Assembly: GCF_900634415.1 (NCBI RefSeq)
Contig: NC_041357.1
Location: 11,552,191-11,616,190 of the forward strand
Direction: 5' to 3'
DNA: 64,000 nt
From: Cottoperca gobio
Lineage: Eukaryota > Chordata > Actinopteri > Perciformes > Bovichtidae
Below, in pieces: positions 13,081 to 26,702 of this stretch. The first letter of the stretch is position 1, and each line of letters starts with the position of its first letter. The notes beneath the pieces were generated by a model. That model ran no database searches. It saw only the letters and a list, made by a program, of their open reading frames with translations, and was not told the DNA's origin. A program made the translations under genes and the position numbers.

Positions 13081-15592
13081 TAGTTTATAAGCAAAGATGA
13101 ACTCAGTAAAGACTTTGTTTCATTTGAAAAGTGAAGCGCCATTGTTAGTGTACGTGATCTTTCAAAGTAGTGCGATGACACTACAGGTGTTACAGGGAAT
13201 GTGATAAATGCAGATCCTACTGTCCTGGTGGCATGGCAATTCATAGCCCTAGTAAATGTCTGCAAAATCACATAAGATAAAGTGAGTTTCAGTGCAATAA
13301 ACACTGGATTTTTGTTCCGGTGGTTTACGAGATAAAAAAAAACTATGTACTTGAAAAATGATATCCAGGAAAACAACCAAATGCTAAAAAGAAAAAGAAA
13401 CATAACTGAACGTCGTTCAAACTTCATTCAGCCCTAAGAAAGTCTTCCAAAGCCTTTAAATGTGTACCAGAATCAGAGGCTGGTATGCAGGCTGCAGCGG
13501 AGAGAGAGGAAGTTTCTCTGCACCGCACAACTAGAAGCAGCTCTGATTGAGGCAATTTCATTTTAAGGGCGGCAGCAGAAGCCATAGACTTGTCCATGAT
13601 CCACTCTGGTTTTTAGACCATGAACCTTGGCATCTCTCCACTCAAAACAATCCTCCCTTCACTATCACGAGCAGCCATCCAGCCCAGACTATGTCTCAAC
13701 TACACAGGGGGCTAACAATGGCAGTTAGAGAAACAGTTTTAAACAGCATGCTGAACAGCAATCAAACATACGGGAAAATACCAGATTAAAATTTATAGAG
13801 TGTGGAGAGAGAATTCATGTAGATTAAATCTGGTGCACAAGCATTAAACCTCCAGACTAACAGCTAAGGGGTGAAAGTTTGATACATTGAGAATAGGGAT
13901 CAAACCATGTGCGTTTCAAGACGTGCATTATTGCTATGGTGCGAACGACGATGCCTTGCTATAGTTTAACTGCACGACGTCTGCATAAATCCTGCAGTTC
14001 TGACTACACTGTAGGCACTGTGCTAAATTACAACAATATGTGAGCAAATCAACAAAGTGGAGCGCCTTGTTAGATGAAATAACAGCCAATAGTCCTATTA
14101 TTTTGTCACAATATCAGCTAAAAGCTGAAAGCGGGTGATTACACTCACCCCTACTCACCAAAAAGATGCAACAGCAGATGTCATGACATCTATTCAGAGG
14201 ATATTGATCTACCTTTCTCTCTGCCAATTACATGTGATAAACTGTTAGGGCAAATTATTTTTTCAATAATTGCCTTCGTTTTAACCCCCACAAACCCCGG
14301 ACACAAACGAGTTGTGATCTTACACTGCTGACCTCGCGACGCCACCTTTTACACGAGGACACAGAGCAGCTACAAGCTGAGCCTCCACGTCAGTGTCCAC
14401 AGCAGATCAGTAGCACTTCCTAATGGGTTGGTTTCATTAGTGAAACAGATGAATCAAACAGTTGGCCAAGTGTGCAATTATCCATCTCTCGGTGGATGGA
14501 GGTCATTAGCCCTTTATGAGCGATTGGATCCCATAAATAAATGATCAGTAAACAGCATACTCTATACGGCAAAGACAGCAGGTGACTCTGCATGACGCCC
14601 CCTCTAAACTCATCACAGTATGATGTGGACTTGTGGAAAAGATGCAGCTATGTTTGAGTTGAGGATGAAGTTGTAAAATCAATTTGTGTAAATGGCTAGA
14701 AGATAAATATTTTACCACACGTTGCATACAGATTACACTGTTGAAAAGAAGGTGATACTTGAATTATTGTTGGAATTCAGGATGAATAAGATCCAATGTT
14801 ACGCCTTCCTACTTCTTTTCCCACAACCTGGGATGTAGGACCACCAGGGCTTTCCAAATACAACAACACAAAGGTGGTGAATTATGTTCTTAGCAGCAGA
14901 GTCCACAGAGAAGACCTTAAATGCGCCAAAAAAAACGACAGTTGTTTATAAAGTCTGGGCAATGTTGCATCTAAGGTGGTCTGTGAGGATAAAACCCTGG
15001 TGAGTGGTCTGTAAGAGCGGAGAGGGTTGCCAAATGTTTACACATTTCAGCAAGTTATTTGCATTGTCCGCTGGGAGACAATCAGCACACTATTCCCTCC
15101 CAGCAGGATTACCGAGATAAGATAGAGCCTAAATGGATTTTACTCTCCTCTAACAGGGATTTATCTACAAAAGCCAAACTTTTTGAGCCATTTTTTTTAA
15201 AGTTCTGACAACTTTTAAGAGCTAAAGAGGAGGAAGTGGTAAAAATGAAATAGCGGCAGTTCGGCTGAACTTTAACAGGTTATTCAAAAGTAAAACTACA
15301 CTACCTATTATATGTATACGAGACTGAAACTCTTTAAGTTTGGGCTGTAACTCTGCCAACTTTGAGAAAGATAAGTTATGGCCACAGTCAGGACCTCAAA
15401 GAAATGTGTTTTGAATAAACAGATATTTTCAGAGAAGGGGACCCCACAATTAGTAATTTGAGACTCTCTCTGCGTGTGGGTCCCAGTCCAATTCTCTGGA
15501 ATCAATCAAAGCTCCCAAAGGAACTCCCTGGTCCCCTTAATCTCCTGGTTTTATTACTTTCCAGACAGTCAGCCTGTTTCACCCTACCCCCA
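13081..15592. other. Non-coding stretch
   Basis: No supported gene. The segment 14400-14535 (homeodomain-like TAATGG, CATTAG and ATTA motifs in even-composition sequence) looks like a possible conserved non-coding element. That impression cannot be tested without other genomes. Confidence 0.35.
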
Positions 15593-15738
15593 TCTCTCTC
15601 TCTCTCTCTCTCTTTTGTACTGATCTCCAGCAAAGCCAAGGAGGGGCTTTTTTTTCTCTCTCTCTCTCTCTCTCTCTCTCCCTCTTTCTCTCTCTTGCTC
15701 TCTCTCTCCCTCTAGCTCTCTCTCTCCCTCTATCTCCC
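15593..15738. repeat. (CT)n low-complexity tract, interrupted
   Basis: Two CT-rich blocks (15593-15613 and 15655-15738) are separated by a 40-base unique segment. Arg-Glu and Ser-Leu frames across them are repeat artefacts. Confidence 0.95.
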
Positions 15739-15898
15739 CTTCCACCACTGCAGAGCCCTTTTCATGCAGGAGAGGGTCTTTCATCAGGCTCCACACGCAA
15801 GAGAGCCCAGCAGCTAGCACAGGCCTGTCACTCCAAGGCCTGTCTTCTATGCACATTCATTCTTGTTAAAATAAACAACAAGCTTTCAAAAGGCACAC

Positions 15899-17082
<1,184 letters not shown>

Positions 17083-17084
17083 AC

Positions 17085-17175
17085 CTTTGTCGACATGCTT
17101 TGCCGCGGTGGTCTCCGTGTAGAGAAAGGTGAGACAGAGGAGAGAGAGGAGCGACAGAGCTCCCCGCTCGGCCAT
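17085..17175 (-). CDS. First coding exon of a secreted or membrane protein (unidentified)
   Basis: Reading the minus strand, an ATG at 17175-17173 opens a frame beginning MAERGALSLLSLLCLTFLYT, then ETTAAKHVDK. This is a clear signal peptide: a short polar N-region with an Arg, a Leu-rich hydrophobic core of about 13 residues, and a likely cleavage point near the TTA-A region. After 30 codons plus one base the exon meets AAAG|GTAAAT, a good splice donor, giving a phase-1 intron as is common after signal-peptide exons of extracellular proteins. It lies in a CpG-rich region expected at a promoter. The protein family cannot be named from 30 residues: it could be a receptor, an adhesion molecule or a secreted factor. 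The rest of the gene should lie to the left, but I could not find its next exon, so the first intron may be longer than 17 kb. Confidence 0.6.
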
Positions 17176-17720
17176 CACTTTTCACGAATAAATCTTTGCA
17201 GGCTTCAGGAACCCCGGAGAAGCTTTTAAAAAACGAAATCCTTAAAACCCCGGGCCACCTCCTGCAAATGGCACAAGCGGAAAAAAAAGTTCAAAGTCCT
17301 AAAATGTGCAGAAACATCCGGAGACAGGCACTTTTAAAACTGGCCGGATGAAACATGTAGCTGGAAAGAGAGAGCCGCAGGTTAGAGAGACTGTTTTCTC
17401 AACTTGGTCGAGGCAGAGGTCGGAGAAAAAACACTGAAATCAATCCATTGCCACGGAGGCGCAGCGCAAGGACACAACGATTTGCGGGCGACTGAGCACC
17501 AACGCGCCGACTTTACTACTCCGATATATGTCAAACGCGGAAAAGACTAGAAAGAGCTCAGTTGGAGAAAAGATAAGATCCGGCCAGAAGGAGAAATCTC
17601 CGCCGCGGCCACCTCACTGCTCACGGACTGGACGTAAGAGAGCAGCGTGTTGAAGGGCTGGATCTCCACCGGCTCCCCGGAAAACAGGGTGTGGAGCCAC
17701 ACGGAAGTTTGGATCCTGGC
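17085..17720 (-). promoter_or_regulatory. CpG-rich promoter / 5' UTR region of the minus-strand gene
   Basis: The region is much richer in CpG than its surroundings (clusters such as CGGCCATC, CCGCGGTGG, CCGCCGCGGCC, GGCGCAGCGC). It contains the signal-peptide ATG at its lower edge, so most of it should be 5' UTR and core promoter. An ATG-less open stretch on the minus strand, about 17545-17774, encodes plausible residues (VWLHTLFSGEPVEIQPFN). It has possible acceptors at its upstream end and a weak donor near 17635, so an additional exon there is possible but unproven. No TATA box stands out. Confidence 0.5.
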
Positions 17721-17775
17721 CGCCTGTGTGCTCAGGCAAAAACTAAAATATGGTGTGGGATTTCAATCCAATAAC

Positions 17776-18360
17776 AACCCCTCGTCTGTACACCGCAGGT
17801 GTGCTAAAAATGATGCGCACATTCAACATCTTTCACAGCATTAATAACAAGTTAATGGTAACATCATAACTATAACTAGTTATGATATTTAATGAGACAT
17901 ATCTCATTAAAGATCAATTAACGACATAGCCGATATTAACATTGAGGTAAATAACAGGTTTGTTATTAATTAGTGCCAAATCCATTAGCCTTTAGGCCTA
18001 AGCTTTTTTAAGTTTATTCACTGTTTTGTTTTTTGACTCATCACTTACCTGTTAAATCTCATGGACCTTCACGAAATACATTTTAAATGTGTGTCACAAG
18101 TCTGTTCCACTCACAAAAACATCATTTTTACATCTGAAACGTTTGCCCTGGTGATTAGCTAGCTTTTAAGTTAATGTACAAAGCTAGCTAGCACTAGCTA
18201 CCTATCTTTCTGAAAGGTAGATATAAAGCTTAATGGCAACGCTACTTTGGCAACACTTACCCCTCTTTTGAAAACCTTTCCAGATTATTAAAATACTTTT
18301 AAACTCAAACGAATAAAATAAAATTCACGACTTGGTGTAACTCTTCTTTATGAAAACCAA
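17776..18360. other. AT-rich intergenic or 5' intronic stretch with a minus-strand donor
   Basis: There is little structure apart from CAG|GTAAGTGATGAG on the minus strand, with the exon side ending at 18049. This is a near-consensus splice donor and could end a non-coding upstream exon starting near 18365. Also visible are the repeated GCTAGC words at 18160-18200. Confidence 0.35.
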
Positions 18361-18362
18361 AC

Positions 18363-18376
18363 AAAGATGGCGGAAG
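18363..18376. promoter_or_regulatory. YY1/ETS-like promoter core (AAAGATGGCGGAAGTG)
   Basis: The AAGATGGCGG (YY1-type) and CGGAAGTG (ETS-type) motifs overlap. This composite is characteristic of vertebrate housekeeping transcription starts and works in either orientation. It lies about 1.2 kb from the signal-peptide exon. A strong donor faces left at 18049 and another (ACAA|GTAAGT) faces right at 18475. A chance match is possible. Confidence 0.35.
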
Positions 18377-18543
18377 TGACTATCTACCTGTATGAGTTAT
18401 GTCGTAAATTATTAATATATAAAGCATCCAGATGGAAAAAAACGTACATTTACATCTTGAGTACATATAAGACAAGTAAGTGGACAGTTCTTTCTTTGGT
18501 TGAAATAAAGAGTCCCAAACTCATTAGACCTCGAAAACATTAG
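18367..18543 (+). CDS. Possible short ORF or first exon, 58 codons
   Basis: An ATG embedded in the YY1/ETS motif opens a 58-codon frame starting MAEVTIYLYELCRKLLIYKA. A strong donor within it (end at 18475) would make a 109-base coding exon in phase 1. I recognise no family. The downstream half is AT-rich and Lys-rich, as random sequence would be, so coding status is doubtful. Confidence 0.2.
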   Translation: MAEVTIYLYELCRKLLIYKASRWKKTYIYILSTYKTSKWTVLSLVEIKSPKLIRPRKH

Positions 18544-20149
18544 CAGTGATTTAACACTATAAAACCAAAAAGCTACAACAAAGCATTTGGCTCAGCTAGC
18601 CTATTTATCTTTGATAATCTTATCTATGAGAAAAATCTGTTTATTAAAAGGTTATAGTCATAGACTGAGATGTTGCTAATCATCAAGGCAAACCTAAAAA
18701 AAAATCTCAAACGTAAAAGTTAGGATTATGTGACAGACACAATTATATTGTAATGAGAAAGAGGACTGTAAGATGTGTCACCAATGTTGCTGTTTCTATT
18801 GGATCAGTACCCTGCTGAAAAAGACAGCATAGGGTAAGAGGACAGTTGTTTGCTAACAGCTTAGTGATATGCTACTGCTAAAGGCTCATGACTGTAGAGT
18901 TTGTTTGTCATTATGGACAAACATTGCATTGCTGCAACTGTAATTTATTTGCATGGTTGCCTAGAAACCATGGACTTTTCATATTACCCTTAAACTGACT
19001 CTAATATGTCCTATTTCTATTTCTACAACACTAATAGGATGGTGGGCTGATGCCAAGTGTTTGTCAATATAAATGCTCAATTAAAAAGTCAGAAAACCTG
19101 TGAACTATATACTTTACGTCTAAACTGTCATCATTTACATACTGGAATCTTTTGTTTATACATAGTTTAATACTGTATAGTGTATGTTGTAACTCTGAGT
19201 CATAAAAAGTGATGTCAGACTATGTTTCGCAAATAAAAATGTGGATGAACTGAATGTAGGTTGATTTACCACCCACTGCATTTGAGTCATGGTTTCAAGG
19301 GGACATGAACAAAGATTCAGCTGAAAAAATAAAACATGATCTTAATTCACGACACAGAGTCCTCTATATCCAGTAGCCGTGAGTTCAATATCAGTGAATC
19401 TAGTGAACCAAAGTCTTGTATAGCTTAATCCTGTGATTAAACAGCTCTCATAAAGTTGACCAAGAGCAAGTAGTGATGCAGTGATACATCCCTGCCCATT
19501 GCAGCTGTCCTCATAGTTTATACATAGCTCAAATAATGGGGAAATGTGTTCCTGCTTCTTCCCATAAATCCAAACAGAAGCAGAGGCCAACATCTGTAAC
19601 TTAACTCCAAAAGATGATGTCACATGGTGGCTGGAAATCAGAAGATAGGATTAAGTCCCTTAAATTTCAGATCCAGTTGCTTAAAATAATCCCGAGGGAT
19701 GGTGTATATTATTATAGGACAGGGGATAAAGTAAATGTCCTTGTTTTTTTTAGAATAGGGGATTGAAAGAGTATTTAACCAAGGTGAACAATCTGACATT
19801 TGTATCACTCCCCATTTTGAAGAAGGCTCTGTAGCTGTTGGTATAAAAATTGACTGCTTGATTGGAGTTAAATGGAGCAGGATTATGAAAGCGAAGAAAA
19901 CAAGTGCTGTAATCTCCTTCAGTTTGTGACTAGGTTTAAGGGTGAAGGGTGGCCTGTTTGGAAACAATATTCCAACACTGCTGTATCACCTGATAAAACG
20001 AAGTCTTTAACTTAGACACATTGAACAGCTCCCCCCACTGGTTTGAGTAATCCATGACATATTAATCATGAAAATTTCCCCCCATGGGCATGATAGAGCC
20101 TCTTTTTGTTTGGTATCTCTGTGGCTGCTGCGGACCTTTTCTCATTTGA
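18544..20149. other. Non-coding stretch
   Basis: Two consecutive minus-strand frames (19342-19623 and 19638-19967) were examined as possible LINE or exon remnants, but no motif was convincing. Confidence 0.4.
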
Positions 20150-20325
20150 ACTGTCAAACATAACATTTTCCCTCTCAATTAATGATTCTTTCGGCTTCAC
20201 TGATTGCATGGTGTGCCTCAAGGCTCACCTCTTGGGCCAACCATTTTTTTTCCTTATACCTTTGTCATATTATTTCTCAGCTCTTTTCATTCTGTTACAA
20301 ATATAGCCATATCCCTTGGGTAAAA
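20150..20325 (+). mobile_element. L2-like LINE relic: reverse-transcriptase fragment
   Basis: With small frame changes the segment reads as the middle of an L2-type RT. A FSLSINDSFGFTDC-like stretch is followed by GVPQGSPLGP (from 20210), the conserved RT turn before the catalytic box. Next comes a degraded region where the YADD box should be (F-C-Y spacing kept, Asp pair lost). It is heavily mutated and short, with no flanking tail, and is a dead fragment. Confidence 0.6.
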
Positions 20326-21822
20326 TAAATTCTTCCAGTGACTTGTGATTATAACTCTTTAGCTTCTGTCATAGACTAGATATCTGAGAAATTCCTTCAA
20401 CTCAGTTCATACAAACTTGGTATCCTTGTTATTAACCCTGAATGCATCTCAAGGAAACTAGGGCACACAGCAACACACAGTTCAGCAGAGAAGAGCACAT
20501 GAATGATTCAATGTATCGTCCGTATCTGTCATGCTTCCTAGTGGACAGTAGGGGGCAAACAGGCTGATTATGAGTGAGTGAATTAATAAATACAACAATA
20601 TATCACAGTAATTATTACAGAAAGAAATATTTACTGCATGCAAGTAAGTAACATTTTGGTAACACCAAGATAAATGCTGAGCAACGTACTACATAACTGG
20701 TTCGGACAGGAGTTATTATATCATATATGTTTTAGTTTCCCTCATATATTGCCAATGATTTAAGAATCTAGGCCAAGATAAAATATGTTTCACATATGAG
20801 TGGGTCAGATTTACATATCAAGGATTTAATCCCTCTCAGAAAAGTCTTGCTTCCTGAAATTCATCATGAAAAATATTGCTGTTTTACAAATAAAAACAAT
20901 AATAAGTAATTCATTTTGAAATAGTGACAAACCAAAGCAAAAGTATATTATAAATGTAATAATGTTGCAAAGATTCTAGGGTAATTTATAATATTCAAAG
21001 CAACCACTTATACTTTTGAACCAGCAAATCATTTTTGAAAATAAAGTTTGTGTTTTTAAACTAAAAGTAAATAATATGTTATAATTTTAATTACAATTTT
21101 GTTAAACAACAAGATCGCACAGGATAAGTCACAAGATTCTCTCTATATTTTACATAAATGTATGATATTCACATAATGGCACTTTTAAAACAGCAAAGAC
21201 ACCATACAGTGCAGTCTGATGGATTATCATGGTTTTAGCTTGTAGCTATAGGTTTATATGACCCGCCGTTATAATGCAATGGCAAACATTGGTTCTTCTA
21301 CAAGACATATCCCCGGTCCACTGATGTAAAAACACTACATTTATTCCAACACTACATGAAACCCCACCACAGCTTTTTATAGTATGCTCTGCTCTTTATA
21401 ATGAAGCAATATATTCCACAGCAAACCTGCCTGTTAAAGTCAGTTTACATCCACGGGCCAATTATATTATCTTCATGCACACAGCTGGGCTCAAACTCTC
21501 TTCTAATTCTTTAACTGTGTTTTTCTTTTCCCACAGCCTGTTGCTCTGCGCTCTGGGAACATAATTCTTCCAGATTAAAGAACAAGGTCATACCAAATCT
21601 CAAATCTCTAACATTAGAGAGATATTCACATCATGAATCAAGTAATGGCAACCACGCAGTCGAGGAAATGGCCATCAGATTATTGCACGGATACGACGAT
21701 GGATTAACTTGCACTTGAAGCAGCTGTTGAGCATAATATTTCCAACGTTTCTAAATATTTTGAACTCTTTTAAAAGCAGCAACCATATGTACAGTGTAAT
21801 ATATTCAGACATCATTAAGTTG

Positions 21823-21824
<2 letters not shown>
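20326..21824. other. Non-coding AT-rich stretch
   Basis: I see no gene, named repeat or clear regulatory feature. Confidence 0.4.

Positions 21825-21887
<63 letters not shown>
21825..21887. repeat. (TG)n microsatellite, about 62 bp
   Basis: Uninterrupted dinucleotide array. Confidence 0.97.
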
Positions 21888-21888
<1 letters not shown>

Positions 21889-24800
21889 AGGATTGCAAGG
21901 ATGTACAAGACTGCTGTTGCCATTAGTTTAGTGTGTGTAGGGAGGAAAACGTGCAGCGAGTACTGATTCAGGGGAAATCTACACATACACATACATGTAT
22001 TTTATCACCTTTATATCTAGTTACTAATTAGATGCCGTATTATTGATTTATAAACATCTCTCTCTTTAATATTACCACTCTATCAATATCCAATAACATC
22101 ACCAAATCAGCTATCCTGTTCAAATTATTGGTGTAGATTACCAATACTGGCATTGAGTTGAATGTGACCCCATCATGATCAACATCCTGATCTTATTTAG
22201 AACCAGATTAAGAGGCTGCTCGTAGCGGAGCCGGATAAACAGCCTTGAGCTTGGCATTTGGTGCATCTTGAGGATTATGTTCACTCTGAATGAAATAGCA
22301 CCTCATCCACTCAACACAACTGTGCAGGTCCCTGCTTAATTAAAAAGTTAAATTATCTGACCATTAATTGAATAGATAGGACAGCTATGGTTAACGCAGT
22401 GATGGTAGCTGTGACTTGATGTATGTCCCTACATATGGTTTAATGTCTGTGTCTATGGCTGTGTATTTAAATGTCACACTACATTTAAATCATATTAGCC
22501 CCAAGAAAAGGGATGACATTTCAATCCTTAGCCAGCAGTGATATTTCCTCTTATCTGACACATTTTTGACCGATATGCATGGATGTGTATTTGTGTGTAT
22601 TTGTGTGACAGTTATTTGCCCACGGAGACAAACAGCTGCTGTGTACCTGGCCCAAACCCGGGGCTAAAGATGGCAGCACTACAGCACATGGCCTCATGGA
22701 GCATTCTCACCTGCCACGGCTCAGCACATAACTTGCTTGAGCAGGAAGCAGCCGTATGCACTCAGACACCCCCGTCATACATGTGCTTGCCTGGGCACAT
22801 TTTCAGAGCCTGGCACAGCGCACCTCACACATGTCAGCACTTTCTTTGCCTGTCTTCACTCTTTTCCTGGATGCTGGTGATCATTGTTCTAATTGCCTCT
22901 CAGTGTGCTGCTGAAATATTGCAGTGCACAGCCCGCTGAAACCAGTGGCTTGATTGACGTCAGAAGTCATGGAAGGGGCAAGGAACAGATTAGTGAGCAC
23001 ATAAACTGGGATCTATGACAGTCTGAGCGCTTATTAGTTCAGGTAATGGTGTGGATTTTGTTAGATTACTTACAAATCCACAGTACTGACCACTGTCTGG
23101 AGGTTTGCTCTCAAAGGAGCCAAATCTAATGTCAAATTCTCTTGAAAGATATTGGACTCAATTTTTGAATGATAGCCTATGTATTTAATGAAGCAAGAAA
23201 TTGAATTTATTTGTTTTAGGGTCACATACAGGTTTTCCAGTAAAGCATCCTTTTGTTGACCTAAAACAAAGATTTTTCAAGATTCAACCATTTCTTCATC
23301 ACACATACTATGTGTGCAGTGCTTAGTAGTCATTTCCATAGAATGCGAATAGTGGGAATTAAAAAAAACAAGCAAAACAAAACACACGGACAAAACCACA
23401 AAATAAATAATAAAAGATATAATTAGATAAAGATAAGATAAATTAAGAGCAAAAAGCAATCAAGCGAGTAAATGTGGCATGATACAGAATAAGTGAGTAA
23501 TAAAAAAGAGAATATGGAACATGGGATGTAAAATATTTATCAAAATGGGAGATGGAAATGTGGGCCAGAATGTGAATGTGGATATTATAAATGATGAAAC
23601 ATGAAGTGGAGCTTAAGTCAATACTGATTTAGTTAATAATAGTATAATTCTATTCTAAAATAGTATAATATATCCACTAATATTTTCCATGTGCTGACCA
23701 GCATGTGTTCAAACACGGGGAAATGTTGTCAATCTACTTAAAATAAAAGAATGGAAAACAAGAAGGGCATTGCGTGTGTGTGGGTGTGGGCATTTCCTTC
23801 TTGTGCTAAACCGAAATTTAACCTTAACAATGATTGATAGGCTGCATACCTTTATATCAGATGTCATAAGTACATAGTTAACAATGTGCTATTTGAAATG
23901 TGTTCACCATATGGGGGAGAGAAAAAGAATAGTGTAAAAGTGTATAAACACTTAAGTAACTTAATCACAAGCAGAAACAGTGCAACGAAGGTGGGCCATA
24001 TTAAGTTAAGCTATGTTAGAGGTCTGGCAATCATCACTTTGATATGTGACTTGTCAAAGCAACATGAGCTCCAAAGAGGCCAACTTCTCTGTGACCAAAC
24101 TGCAGGTGCATCTCTAAAAAACTGCAAAATGATTTCATATGTCAAGGAGAACAGTGAACCGTGACAAGGGTGTATTTTACCCACACACGTTAGACCATAC
24201 ATTCTAAGTACGCTGCAGAGATAAGACGAACAGTGTTGACAGAAACAGAACCCGATTGCAATGTTGATGTAGTTATGTCAAAATTGTTTCTCACCAGAAG
24301 CTTACATTTTTATCTATCTCCTGCAGGTCTTTTGGGATCATTATAGCTACATTTATTATGCAATATGTAGAATAAAACTCTCATGTTGAATAGATACAGG
24401 TGATAGATGATGCATCCAACGTACCTGATTGTATGCTTGTCTACACGCACATCAAACACTTAAATAATCCCTACAACATGTGCAGATTTTTTTCTGCTTT
24501 CTTTTGTGATGTTTTTTTTCTCATTAGTTGCTTTAGTCTGCTTTAAAACTGCGAGGCTTGTAAAGCAGACTAAAGACAAAGAGTGTGTCAGTGTGACAGT
24601 TTTTGTTTCTGGGCTTTTATCTCTCCAGGAAAGACACATCACTCTTCTTTTTAAAGGTTAGTCAGTGACAATAGCGTACAGGTGTGCTTGAAATGTCAAT
24701 GGTTTCTAATGAAAGGAATAGAAATTCAAATCAAAGCCATTACGCCCAGCAGCTCTTGGTTGGCTAAACCTCTTCACCCTGCTACAGTTCACAGGCACAA

Positions 24801-26702
24801 TTCTGTCTTTATGCTTATTTCACAGGCAGGCGTGAGGGATTTTATCTCCGGTTCATTTGCTGAATATGGACAGTTACTGCACTCCAAAGTCATACATGTA
24901 CATTCAAGCGCAAGACTTGAAAGAGAAAAGGCATTTACAGGGAGATATTAGATTGAAGGAAGGTGTAATTTCTCAAAACTGGCATTTCAAACGATTTTGA
25001 CAGTGGAAGATAATGTAGTTTTAGGAGTTCTTTGACCATCTTCCTCTCCTCTCTGTTAGACTCCATCTTGTGATCGCAGAGCCTTCCTTAACATCCCAGC
25101 AGGAGCCTGCTGCTTGGCTACCAAACCGAGCAGCGTAAACACAGGCTTCAAAACGAATACTCGATGCTGTGTGGATTTTGCCATGGTACCCCTCTTTGAG
25201 TTATAGCTATTGAAATATGTTTAAAGAGGGCAACTGTGGAGGCACTTGAATCTTTTTTTGAGTTTTATGAGTAAATATTTAGAGAGTTTGTGATCCCTGC
25301 TGATAAATTCAAGTTCTGAATATGCTACAGTAATTGTGACAGCAAGGAGTGAAGTGTGTAAAAATGATGAGATGTACAACCCCTCTGCCATTCACTGTAT
25401 TGTACAAAACCCAATCAATTTCCGCGGGCCCATGCTGACACCCTCTTGTCTCCAGATGGAGTTGGTTCGTTTTTATACTGCTGCCCTGAATGGATGGCTT
25501 TCTATCGCTCGTAATGAGCACCATTGAGATGAGGTGAAGTCACTTAAGGGGCTGTCTGGGCAACACATGCAGCCTTCCCAAGATGTACGACCGCAAGCTG
25601 CCTTCCTCCTGGCTCACCTCCCACCCCCTCACCCCCCTCCAGACCCAGCTCTTGTGGTTAAGGGCCTTCTTCCTGCCAGAGGAGGTCGACTGTTGTTGTT
25701 GGAATTGCCATGGCCACTTATAGAGGATCTCTCAATCATCAGGGACTGCAACTCCTTAAATGGCGCTCAGGGATCACCGGAAAATACAAAACAAGAAGCA
25801 GCACCTAATCTTGCGTGCTCCACACTCTCTCAGTGCAGAAAAATGCATTCAATTTGACTTGACAAATAGGGTAGAGGCTTCCTTAAGTGTTTCATTTTGA
25901 TAGTAGATGGCCAATTTTACTAGCATATTTTCTGCGCTTATCCCCCCCATTTTCAGCCTAAGTAGGAACTGGTAGTCACATATGTGTAGTGTAATGTTTT
26001 ATCCATGATGGATGATCATAAGGCTTCACAAGGGAGGTGGTCAGTGGGCTTTAGGCACAATGTAACGGGTTTATGCTACAGCAGCGCTGCCCAGACTGAC
26101 AATGAAATGGAGAGTGCCATATTGCAATAATGGAAAAAGGGGAGAGGGAGAGGGGAAATAAGAGCGGGAGGGAGGAGATATATACAGCACTCCAACAGGG
26201 AAGCAAAATACTGCAATCTGTTCTGGCACGACAGATTGAAACGATTACAATGAGGGGAATATTCAGTTTTAGGATCTTTCCCCCCTCTGCTCCTCCTCAT
26301 CTGTCATGAAGTGCTCTGACCAGAGTGAGTGAGAGAGTCCCTGCCAAATCATGCCTTGATGTTTGTAGCATCTTGGATCATTTTTGTTTTTATGAATTAC
26401 ATGTGTGAAGAAGGCAAAGATTGAGGATAAAATTAACGCTTGGAAAAAATTAATTGAGATCGAGAAAATATTTGAGTGATAACTTCTAAAAATCAGATTC
26501 TAATATTGTGATGTGTGATTGAGTTTTTCTAATGTCATTATAAACATCGACAAACCATACCCAAGATGTGACGGCTCGCCAAGATGTTTCCCATGTAATA
26601 GATCCACGTGAGAATTTCTCAAAAGAACATTAGTTTTCTGATGCAGCAATAATGGGCTCATCAGCTGTTTTTGTTTTGCTAAGAATTAAAGAGGCAAACA
26701 GA
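21888..26702. other. Non-coding stretch
   Basis: No supported exon. Frames at 22583-22939 and 25534-25857 lie in GC-richer pockets but have no domain and no coherent splice-site pairs. A perfect 14-bp-arm hairpin is listed separately (24531-24575). Confidence 0.4.
24531..24575. repeat. Hairpin with perfect 14-bp arms
   Basis: CTTTAGTCTGCTTT (24531-24544) is the exact reverse complement of AAAGCAGACTAAAG (24562-24575), with a 17-base loop. No adjacent T-run or gene end explains it. Confidence 0.6.

Noticed and set aside
13081..14159. Full hAT element between 12985 and 14159
   Set aside because: The right end is only vaguely complementary to the left and no target-site duplication was found, so only the left fragment is reported.
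15458..15856. Ser-Leu and Arg-Glu rich frames over CT tracts (also 41.1-41.5 kb)
   Set aside because: Low-complexity artefact.
19342..19967. Two consecutive minus-strand frames considered as an L1-type LINE remnant
   Set aside because: No RT or endonuclease motif could be aligned convincingly.
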